A DNA stretch of 9,445 nt, from the NCBI GenBank assembly GCA_019312985.1, contig JAFDCC010000114.1, forward strand, positions 1 to 9,445. Direction: 5' to 3'. Position numbers and translations under genes: made by a program. Shown one piece after another: positions 1-5,079 of the stretch (positions within the stretch are counted from its first letter, which is position 1; every line of letters begins with the position of its first letter). Source of the DNA: Deltaproteobacteria bacterium. GTDB taxonomy: Bacteria; Desulfobacterota; Desulfobulbia; Desulfobulbales; BM004. The notes under the pieces were generated by a model. It saw only the letters and a program-made list of their open reading frames with translations. It was not told the origin of the DNA and ran no database searches.

Positions 1-220
1 CTTTCTAGAAAAAGCCAGGGTCTCGCTTCTCACCGAACGGCGGCTTCGGGCACCTTACGGCCTCGCCGGCGGGGAAAAGGGGCTGCGCGGCACAGACGAA
101 CTAATCCGGAACGGGCGGAAGAAAAAACTGAAAGGCAAGGTGGGGTTTGAGGCGGAAGCCAATGATCTTCTGGTCATCCGGACTCCCGGCGGTGGTGGGT
201 GGGGGCGGGCCATCGACTGA
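1..220 (+). CDS. hyuB: Hydantoinase B/oxoprolinase family protein, C-terminal fragment
   Basis: Only the last 72 codons are in the window (frame starting at base 2, stop TGA 218-220). The fragment contains RRLRAPYGLAGGEKG followed near the end by the glycine-rich TPGGGGWG. These two elements are the characteristic C-terminal signature of the HyuB/5-oxoprolinase B-subunit family (Hydantoinase_B, PF02538), which with HyuA carries out ATP-dependent hydrolysis of hydantoins, N-methylhydantoins or 5-oxoproline. A hyuA partner would be expected upstream, outside the window. The gene runs toward the minus-strand genes that follow and ends in an intrinsic terminator, so it is the last gene of its transcript. 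Substrate specificity cannot be read from this fragment. Confidence 0.85.
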   Translation, partial: FLEKARVSLLTERRLRAPYGLAGGEKGLRGTDELIRNGRKKKLKGKVGFEAEANDLLVIRTPGGGGWGRAID

Positions 221-240
221 GACGGCCCGCCCTTTTCTCT
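203..240 (+). terminator. Intrinsic terminator overlapping the hyuB stop codon
   Basis: A perfect 9-bp GC stem pairs GGGCGGGCC (203-211) with GGCCCGCCC (224-232) around a 12-nt loop that contains the TGA stop (218-220). It is followed by TTTTCTCT. The left arm encodes the last residues of the protein, so coding sequence and terminator are superimposed. Only the plus orientation has a T-run. Confidence 0.8.
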
Positions 241-274
241 AAATCAACAGGAAAAATCTTCGAAAGGAAATCAA

Positions 275-520
275 TCAGACCAGAACACACTCTCTTTTCT
301 GTTGTATGATGGTCTGCATTTCCTGCTTGGTCAACACGGAATTTTCGGCCTTCAGCATGTAGACGATGCAGTCCTTGCAGATGTTGAAGGCCTTTCGATA
401 ATCATCCACTTCACTGGCAATTTCCCAGCAGTTCATGTCAGGGTGTTTCCGGGCCGGGCAGTTTTCCGTCCCCGTACACTTCATGATCTCCCAACAGGGC
501 AAGTCGCTTTTTGGTACCAT
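275..520 (-). CDS. Small two-CW domain protein (cysteine-rich)
   Basis: This 81-aa protein has cysteines at 9, 15, 21, 31, 48, 51 and 78. It carries two Cys-Trp-Glu motifs (CWE at 9-11 and 31-33), a CPA at 21-23 and a CxxC at 48-51. The pattern matches the 'two-CW' small proteins and modules frequent in deltaproteobacteria, also seen attached to chemotaxis and signalling proteins; their function is not established, and metal or Fe-S binding is only inferred from the cysteines. There is no signal peptide or membrane segment. The ATG start is preceded by a strong GAGGGGGGA ribosome binding site about 8 nt upstream. It lies 98 nt beyond engB on the same strand, so it may be the last gene of the his-engB transcript or have its own promoter in the AT-rich gap. 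Confidence 0.75.
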   Translation of the reverse strand: MVPKSDLPCWEIMKCTGTENCPARKHPDMNCWEIASEVDDYRKAFNICKDCIVYMLKAENSVLTKQEMQTIIQQKRECVLV

Positions 521-618
521 TCACAATCCCCCCTCAATTTGAGTCAATCTACCTGAAACCACTCGTTAAAATTTAGTTTACCCATTTATTGCTCCATCGG
601 CGAGTTGCCAATTAACCA

Positions 619-1218
619 CTAAAGAAGAAAGCTGTCAAGAGCATGAAGAAGATTATCTCTGCCCATGCCTGTTCTCGCTGAAAACACGAGCCGTTCAGCC
701 GTTTTAACCCCGAAGCCGGCATCAAGGGCAGCAGCATTTTTACTGCGCTGGTTGGCCGACAACTTATCGGCCTTGGTGTAGACCAGGATAAAGGGGACGC
801 CGGTCTGCCGCAGCCAGGTTACAAGCTGCAGGTCCGCCGCCTTGAGTTCATGCCGCAGGTCGACAATGACAACGACACACCTGAGGTTTTCCCTGGTTTC
901 AAGGTACCGGGTTATCAAATCCTGCCAGGCGGCCTGCATCTTTTTCGAGACGCGGGCATAGCCGTACCCCGGCAGGTCGACAAGGTAGAAACAGGTATCT
1001 ACCTGGAAATAATTAAGGCTCTGGGTCTTGCCCGGCCGGGAACTGGTCTTGACAAGATTTCTGCGCTTGATCAGCCGGTTCAGCAGGCTTGATTTGCCGA
1101 CATTGGAGCGGCCGGCAAAGGCGATCTCCGGAATCGCCGGCGGCGGGAGATCCCGGAGGTCAAAGATGCTGGTCAGGAACCTGACATCAGCAAAACTCTG
1201 GCTGGAAAAATGCGTCAC
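619..1218 (-). CDS. engB: Ribosome biogenesis GTPase EngB (YihA/YsxC)
   Basis: A 199-aa TRAFAC-class GTPase of the usual EngB length. Visible motifs are G1 GRSNVGKS (36-43), the G2 region PGKT (62-65), G3 DLPG (81-84), G4 TKAD (148-151) and G5 SAR (180-182). The family acts in late assembly of the 50S ribosomal subunit and is essential in many bacteria. The predicted start is GTG and lacks a good Shine-Dalgarno sequence. The frame stays open back to the hisG stop, and an AGGGG lies upstream of in-frame ATT/CTG codons (1239-1234), so the N-terminus could be slightly longer. It lies 51 nt after hisG on the same strand, consistent with co-transcription. All catalytic motifs are intact. Confidence 0.96.
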   Translation of the reverse strand: MTHFSSQSFADVRFLTSIFDLRDLPPPAIPEIAFAGRSNVGKSSLLNRLIKRRNLVKTSSRPGKTQSLNYFQVDTCFYLVDLPGYGYARVSKKMQAAWQDLITRYLETRENLRCVVVIVDLRHELKAADLQLVTWLRQTGVPFILVYTKADKLSANQRSKNAAALDAGFGVKTAERLVFSARTGMGRDNLLHALDSFLL

Positions 1219-1269
1219 AGGGGTCGTACCGTTCAGAATAAAAGCGCCCCTGACCTGTATACAACCGGG

Positions 1270-2142
1270 TCAGATGACCTTGTTCAGCCCGTACTCGATG
1301 ATGCCTTCCGCGCCGTTTTTGATGAGTTTTGGTATCAGTTCCCGCACCTGGTGCTCCGAAATGACCGTTTCGAGGGAATACCAGTCAGTGTTATAAAGGT
1401 TTGCGATGGTCGGCGCATTGAGACTCGGCAGGATTGCAATGACACTGTCGAGGCTGGTCCCGGGCACATTCATCTTCAGGCCCACGATTTTGTCCGCCCG
1501 GAGGGCCCCCTTGAGCAGCAGGACGATATTTTCAATCTTCTCCCGTTTCCAAGGGTCTTCCCAGGCACTCCTGTTGGCAATGAACTGCGTGTTTGATGTC
1601 ATCATCTCGTGGATGATCCGCAGGCCGTGCGCCCTGATGGTGCTCTCTGTCTCCGTCACCTCGACAATGGCATCGGCGAGACCAGATACCACCTTCGCCT
1701 CCGTGGCGCCCCAGGAGAATTCTATATCGACATTGATCTTCTTCTGCTCGAAAAAGCGGCGGGTATAGTTGACAAGTTCCGTGGCCACTTTTTTTCCTTC
1801 AAGGTCCGCCAGTTTCTTAATAGCCGAATCGCCCGGAACCGCCACGACCCAGCGCGTCGGTCTCTTGCTCACCTTCGAGTAGATGAGGTCGGCAACAACG
1901 ACTACATCAGATTCATTTTCAAGTATCCAGTCCCGCCCGGTAATCCCTGCATCAATGACGCCCTGCTCGACATAACGCGACATCTCCTGCGCCCTGCATA
2001 TGGAACAGACCAGCTCATCATCATCAATCTCCGGGAAATAACTCCGCTGCGAAAGTTTTATGCGCCAGCCTGACTTTTCAAAGAGTTCAATGGTTGCCTT
2101 TTCCAGGCTGCCCTTTGGAATTCCCAATTTCAATACGCTCAT
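1270..2142 (-). CDS. hisG: ATP phosphoribosyltransferase, long form
   Basis: This 290-aa protein catalyses the first step of histidine biosynthesis, condensing ATP with PRPP to phosphoribosyl-ATP. Residues 1 to about 210 form the bilobed catalytic domain, starting with LGIPKGSL (6-13) and including DAGITGRDW (64-72). Residues from about 215 form the PII-like HisG_C regulatory domain (LKMNVP at 222-227, GAEGIIE at 278-283), which in long-form enzymes mediates histidine feedback inhibition, so no HisZ subunit is needed. The PRPP-loop region reads TETEST (163-168), where a glycine is usual at 166 (TETGxT); the enzyme may be altered or this may be a lineage variant. The start ATG overlaps the hisI stop as ATGA, implying translational coupling. 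Confidence 0.95.
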   Translation of the reverse strand: MSVLKLGIPKGSLEKATIELFEKSGWRIKLSQRSYFPEIDDDELVCSICRAQEMSRYVEQGVIDAGITGRDWILENESDVVVVADLIYSKVSKRPTRWVVAVPGDSAIKKLADLEGKKVATELVNYTRRFFEQKKINVDIEFSWGATEAKVVSGLADAIVEVTETESTIRAHGLRIIHEMMTSNTQFIANRSAWEDPWKREKIENIVLLLKGALRADKIVGLKMNVPGTSLDSVIAILPSLNAPTIANLYNTDWYSLETVISEHQVRELIPKLIKNGAEGIIEYGLNKVI

Positions 2143-2681
2143 TTCCTGTATACCTCTTCGGGATCAAATACGGGTTTGTCAATTGTCTGCAATCCTTCCC
2201 GGCTCACCTTCCTGTAAAAACAGCTGCGGTGGCCGGTATGGCAGGCTGCCCCGCCAAGCTGTTCAATCTGGTAAACCACCGTGTCCGCATCACAGTCCAC
2301 GAGTATGTTCCGGATACGCTGCAAATGCCCGGAAGTTTCTCCTTTCAGCCACAGTTTGTTCCTTGAACGGCTCCAATAGTGAGCCTTGCCTGTCTCCAGG
2401 GTCTTTTCCCAGGCAAGATCGTTTATATAGGCGAGCATCAGCACCTCTTTAGTTTCATAATCCTGCACTATCGCCGGGAGCAAACCGTTGTTCTTGTCAA
2501 ATTGCAAAGTTACCATTCCGCCCTCTTTTTTCGCTGCCTCTTCCGGTTCGTTGTCACCCTGTTCCCCGTCCATGAAATGGATAATGCAGGCCGAGCGGAA
2601 CTTGCAGTACTCCTTCGGGTGACTGCAGCGTATTTTCTCGCCGCTCACCTTTTCCTTATATTTTTCACAAAAAAAATCCAT
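2139..2681 (-). CDS. hisI: Phosphoribosyl-AMP cyclohydrolase with N-terminal four-Cys extension
   Basis: From ATG 2681 the protein has 180 aa. Residues 56-180 are a full-length HisI cyclohydrolase, which opens the adenine ring of PR-AMP in histidine biosynthesis. Visible features are [17 protein letters not shown] (103-119), the Mg-binding DCDAD (129-133) and the Zn-ligand cysteines Cys130, Cys147 and Cys154 in DCDAD and CHTGHRSC. No HisE pyrophosphohydrolase domain follows. Residues 1-55 are extra: Cys at 5, 19, 26 and 32 (CSHPKEYC, then CKFRSAC) plus an acidic linker. A second ATG at 2516 has GAGGG (2521-2525) 4 nt upstream and would give the standard 125-aa enzyme, so one or both starts may be used. 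The frame is also open to GTG 2783, but that segment looks non-coding. The 3' end overlaps hisG by 4 nt. Confidence 0.9.
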   Translation of the reverse strand: MDFFCEKYKEKVSGEKIRCSHPKEYCKFRSACIIHFMDGEQGDNEPEEAAKKEGGMVTLQFDKNNGLLPAIVQDYETKEVLMLAYINDLAWEKTLETGKAHYWSRSRNKLWLKGETSGHLQRIRNILVDCDADTVVYQIEQLGGAACHTGHRSCFYRKVSREGLQTIDKPVFDPEEVYRK

Positions 2682-2942
2682 TGTGCCGCACTCGCTTCCC
2701 GGGGCAGGATCTGCCAGGTTCCATGCCGGTGTCGGCGGCAGACCGGCTTGCCAGCCGTTTCGCCTTTCAGCCGAGGGCGACACCGTATCATATTTCCCGG
2801 CAAATCTCTACAATTACCTTTGGCCCGGCCGCGGGAAAGCTCTTCGGCCGGCTGTCAGGCAATACCGGGTTCCAAAAAGTGCTTGACAGCGGCCGCTTTT
2901 CATAATTCTCTTTGCAGGCAGAAGAGTGTCCCTGGAAGGAAA

Positions 2943-2964
2943 CACCGGGCAGAGGTGCCCGGTG
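2943..2964. repeat. Perfect 9-bp hairpin in the divergent leader region
   Basis: CACCGGGCA (2943-2951) pairs perfectly with TGCCCGGTG (2956-2964) around the 4-nt loop GAGG. On the minus strand the stem is followed by TTTCCTTCC, so it could be a weak terminator or attenuator shielding hisI from antisense transcription. On the plus strand A-rich sequence follows, so there it would only be a leader structure. Confidence 0.55.
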
Positions 2965-3044
2965 AGAAAAAGTACAAGTGCGACAGCAGCGCCCTTTGCC
3001 TGAAGAGTCGCGCAACAGTTTTTCCCCCGGCAGCAACAGCCGGC

Positions 3045-3050
3045 AAGGAG
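3045..3050 (+). promoter_or_regulatory. Ribosome binding site deciding the selenoprotein start
   Basis: AAGGAG lies 7 nt before the ATG at 3058, a near-ideal spacing. The ATG at 3052 is only 1 nt away and is too close. This site supports translation beginning upstream of the in-frame UGA, not at GTG 3205, which has no comparable site. Confidence 0.75.
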
Positions 3051-3057
3051 CATGGCG

Positions 3058-3627
3058 ATGACACAGCCCATAGCGTGGCAAAAGGACATGACCAGGGCAC
3101 TTGCCCGGGCGGATGAAAAACAGCTGCCGATCCTGCTCTTTTTTAAGAATCCGGACTGACCTGGGTGCCGGCAGCTGGATGCGGTTACGTATCCCGAGAC
3201 AACGGTGAAACGTTTTGTCCTGGAACATTTCATCCCTCTCATGGTTCCCTTTGATGCCAAACCCCTGTCCAGGGACTTTAATATCAAGTGGACCCCGACC
3301 CTCATAACCCTTGGTTCTGACAGGCGGGAACACCACCGAACGGTCGGTTTCCTCGATCCGGACGGTTTTGTCGCCAATGGACTGCTTGGCATCGGCAAGT
3401 ACCATTTTGACAACAGCCGTTACCGGGAGGCCGTCGCTTCTTTTGAAGAGGCTTTGACACTGCAGCCGGAGGGCAACTGTGCTGCAGAGGCCATTTTCCT
3501 GAAGGGAGTCTCACTTTACAAAATAAGCGGGGACCGAAAGCCTTTAAAGGAGGTTTACGAAACCCTGCAGCAACGCTTTCCTGACAGCGAGTGGGCCGGG
3601 AAGGCAGAGCCATATCGCCAGTTTTAG
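3058..3627 (+). CDS. Selenocysteine-containing thioredoxin-fold/TPR protein (UGA at 3157-3159 read as Sec)
   Basis: Read through the TGA at 3157-3159, the gene encodes 189 aa. Residues 1 to about 105 look like a thioredoxin_7/DsbD-gamma type fold: an N-terminal helix (WQKDMTRALARADEK), a hydrophobic strand (LPILLFFKNPD), then U34-P35-G36-C37 exactly where the CxxC motif belongs. A helix RQLDAVTYPE follows, then the cis-Pro loop W78-T79-P80 and a last strand ending RTVGF. Residues about 108-180 form two TPR-like helical pairs. There is no signal peptide, so a cytoplasmic thiol-redox role is inferred; the partner is unknown. The start ATG has AAGGAG at 7 nt. No other stop interrupts the frame. 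I recall Cys- or Sec-containing relatives in deltaproteobacteria. The alternative is a nonsense mutation (TGC to TGA) or sequencing error; the placement of UGA at the redox cysteine argues against that. Confidence 0.85.
3157..3188 (+). promoter_or_regulatory. Selenocysteine UGA codon and candidate bacterial SECIS hairpin
   Basis: Just after the UGA, bases 3165-3169 and 3171-3173 can pair with 3180-3185 and 3187-3188 (GC pairs, one A-U at the loop end, one G-U, bulges at G3170 and U3186), closing a 6-nt loop GCTGGA (3174-3179). Bacterial SECIS elements sit directly downstream of the UGA and carry a G in the first positions of the apical loop for SelB; both hold here. The loop begins 15 nt after the codon, at or slightly below the usual range. 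Folded by eye only. Confidence 0.5.
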
Positions 3628-3634
3628 CACCCGG

Positions 3635-3666
3635 CCGCAAGGGCAAAGCTTGCCGCGGTGTTTCTC
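3635..3666 (+). terminator. Probable terminator between the selenoprotein gene and thiL
   Basis: CCGC (3635-3638) pairs with GCGG (3655-3658), and, after a 3-nt bulge AAG, GGCAA (3642-3646) pairs with TTGCC (3650-3654) around the loop AGC. TGTTTCTCC follows. It starts 7 nt after the stop codon and lies between two convergent genes. The bulge and interrupted T-run make it a weak example. Confidence 0.45.
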
Positions 3667-3667
3667 C

Positions 3668-4681
3668 TCAGTCCCGGAAATGGTCGTATCCCTGGTAGGT
3701 GATCTCACTCCTTTTGGACCCCTCCTGCAGAAAGACCCCCCGGCCGGCCGTTATCCTGCCGACCGCGAAAATTTCCCCCTCATTCTTTTCCCGCACCAGG
3801 GCCCGCAGCGCAGCCTCATGTTCCGGTGCCGCGGTAAAGAGAAGCTGGTAGTCTTCGCCCCCCCTGAGAACCCAGTCCAGAACCGGCATCTGCAGTTCTG
3901 CCGCCGCAGCTTCCAAGTCCTCAGAGACGGGGAGGGATTCCCTGGCAACCTCTGCCCCTGTGGAACTTTCCTCGCACAGGTGCGCCAGGTCGGTTGCCAG
4001 GCCGTCGGAAATATCCATCATTGCATGGACGAGGTTGCTTGCTGCAAGAATATTGCCGAGACCTATCCGTGGCTCCGGCGCCTGGTGGGCCCCGACAAGC
4101 CCCTTCCACTTTTGCAAGGCATTACGGCCCAAAGCGGCACGGCACAGGGCAAGCCCGGCTGCCGCATTGCCGAGGACACCGCTGACAAATACCAGGTCGC
4201 CGCTAACTGCACCACTGCGGTAGATGACCGCGTCCCGGGCCGCCTCACCGATGATGGTCACCGTTATGCTGCAGTCACTGGAACTTTTCACCGTGTCACC
4301 GCCCACCAGCATGACTGCATATTCGCCGAGCATTGCAATAAAACCGGCCAGGAAATCATCGAGCCACGTCGGCGCTGAAGCGGGAAATGCCAGGTTCAGG
4401 AGGGCAAAGCGAGGCTTGCCGCCCATTGCGGCGATATCGCTGAGGTTGACGGCCGCCGCTTTCCTGCCGACGAGGGCAGGGGGATGCCAGGCCAGATCAA
4501 AATGCACCCCTTCGACCAGGGTGTCAGTGCTCACCAGGAAACAGTTGCGGCTGTCCTTGTTTATTACCGCACAGTCATCCCCTATTCCCCTGACAACTTC
4601 CCCGTCCGGAGGCAACCTGAGAAGGGAGACGACATGGGCGATAATGTCCCGCTCGGATTTCATGCGCCTTTGACTCATCAT
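3668..4681 (-). CDS. thiL: Thiamine-monophosphate kinase
   Basis: ThiL phosphorylates thiamine monophosphate with ATP to the active cofactor thiamine diphosphate. The 337-aa protein belongs to the AIR-synthase (PurM) superfamily. It shows the ThiL motif series: GIGDDCAVI (32-40), STDTLVEGVHF (51-61), NLSDIAAMGG (79-88) with substrate- and Mg-binding acidic residues, VGGDT (126-130), MDISDGLATDL (222-232), and a late RGGEDYQLLF. Length is typical. The start is uncertain: ATG 4681 lacks a Shine-Dalgarno sequence, and an in-frame ATG at 4663 (MKSERDII) preceded by AAAGG aligns better with where the family usually begins. It is the last gene of the minus-strand run, 18 nt after the 121-aa protein gene, and converges on the selenoprotein gene. 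Confidence 0.95.
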   Translation of the reverse strand: MMSQRRMKSERDIIAHVVSLLRLPPDGEVVRGIGDDCAVINKDSRNCFLVSTDTLVEGVHFDLAWHPPALVGRKAAAVNLSDIAAMGGKPRFALLNLAFPASAPTWLDDFLAGFIAMLGEYAVMLVGGDTVKSSSDCSITVTIIGEAARDAVIYRSGAVSGDLVFVSGVLGNAAAGLALCRAALGRNALQKWKGLVGAHQAPEPRIGLGNILAASNLVHAMMDISDGLATDLAHLCEESSTGAEVARESLPVSEDLEAAAAELQMPVLDWVLRGGEDYQLLFTAAPEHEAALRALVREKNEGEIFAVGRITAGRGVFLQEGSKRSEITYQGYDHFRD

Positions 4682-4699
4682 CGCTGCACCATGCCGCGG

Positions 4700-5065
4700 C
4701 TACTTTACCCGCCGCAGAGACATTTTTTCTTTACTCTTTTTCTGTTTTGCCGGGGCCGGCTCCGGCCGGTCGGCGCCGAAATCAACCGCCTGCATGAACC
4801 GCTCTTCCCCCTCCATGGTAAAGATCTCCTTGCCGGTCATCTGTTCCGACCGCAATATCCAGGTGACCTTTTGCAGTGGCAGGGACAAAATGCACATGGT
4901 CACCTTCCACCATTCGTCACGCTTGGACTCATCCCGGGCAATGTCATTTATCCGGGCATAGACAAGCATCTGGGGTTTTTGGGCAGCGATCAGGACAATA
5001 TCGCCAGCCGCAACCGTATCTTTGAACCGGACCAGTTTTTTTAACTCCGCTACCAGTTTATTCAT
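4700..5065 (-). CDS. Uncharacterised 121-aa protein
   Basis: I do not recognise a named family. The protein begins with a short amphipathic helix (MNKLVAELKKLVRF). It continues with a likely beta-rich core containing GDIVLIAAQKPQMLVYARINDI, WWKVTMCILSLPLQKVTWIL and the GKEIFTMEGEERFM segment. It ends in a basic, low-complexity tail (about residues 98-121) rich in Pro, Ala and Lys. No signal peptide, transmembrane segment or metal motif is visible. The absence of strong bias and tight packing (14 nt after comM, 18 nt before thiL) argue for a real gene. The Shine-Dalgarno sequence is weak (AAGAAG). The core could be a small beta-barrel (OB- or PilZ-like), but this is only a guess from the strand pattern. 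Confidence 0.7.
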   Translation of the reverse strand: MNKLVAELKKLVRFKDTVAAGDIVLIAAQKPQMLVYARINDIARDESKRDEWWKVTMCILSLPLQKVTWILRSEQMTGKEIFTMEGEERFMQAVDFGADRPEPAPAKQKKSKEKMSLRRVK

Positions 5066-5079
5066 GACTTCTTTTCGCG

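Larger units (their letters stand above)
2682..3057. other. Divergent intergenic region between hisI and the selenoprotein gene
   Basis: I see no convincing gene in these 376 bp. They hold GC-rich inverted repeats: CCGGCCG/CGGCCGG (2825-2831 with 2845-2851), the 10-bp palindrome AGCGGCCGCT (2888-2897), a 9-bp hairpin (2943-2964) and CCGGC/GCCGG (3027-3031 with 3039-3043) just before the Shine-Dalgarno of the plus-strand gene. A possible minus-strand -10 TATGAT (2787-2792) with a weak TTGTAG -35 (2808-2813, 15-nt spacer) could drive hisI with a leader of about 100 nt. No clean plus-strand promoter was found. Confidence 0.45.

Noticed and set aside
275..277. TGA stop of the two-CW gene as a further selenocysteine codon.
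   Set aside because: Read-through adds only about 11 hydrophobic/basic residues before TAG, with no redox motif.
1219..1272. The hisG TGA stop is followed in frame by codons for P-G-C, and the frame stays open into engB, resembling another U-P-G-C selenocysteine site or a HisG-EngB fusion.
   Set aside because: HisG ends at its normal C-terminus (LNKVI), the following segment has no thioredoxin-like surroundings, and EngB has its own start. The PGC is coincidental.
2682..2783. HisI extended to GTG 2783 (214 aa).
   Set aside because: The added 34 residues are Pro/Gly/Ala/Arg-rich with no domain character, the start lacks a suitable ribosome binding site, and ATG 2681 directly begins the Cys motif.
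2883..2906. TTGACA (2883-2888) and CATAAT (2901-2906) as a sigma70 promoter for the selenoprotein gene.
   Set aside because: The spacer is only 12 nt, far from the required 16-18, and no other -10 is correctly placed.
2788..3413. Long minus-strand open frames across the selenoprotein start region.
   Set aside because: They are Arg/Pro/Ser/Cys-rich shadows of GC-rich sequence, match nothing recognisable, and overlap the well-supported plus-strand gene.
3668..4681. Possible SelD (selenophosphate synthetase), since it is in the same superfamily as ThiL and near a selenoprotein gene.
   Set aside because: The motifs STDTLVEGVHF, NLSDIAAMGG and MDISDGL and the overall layout are those of ThiL; the SelD N-terminal Cys/Sec loop is absent.
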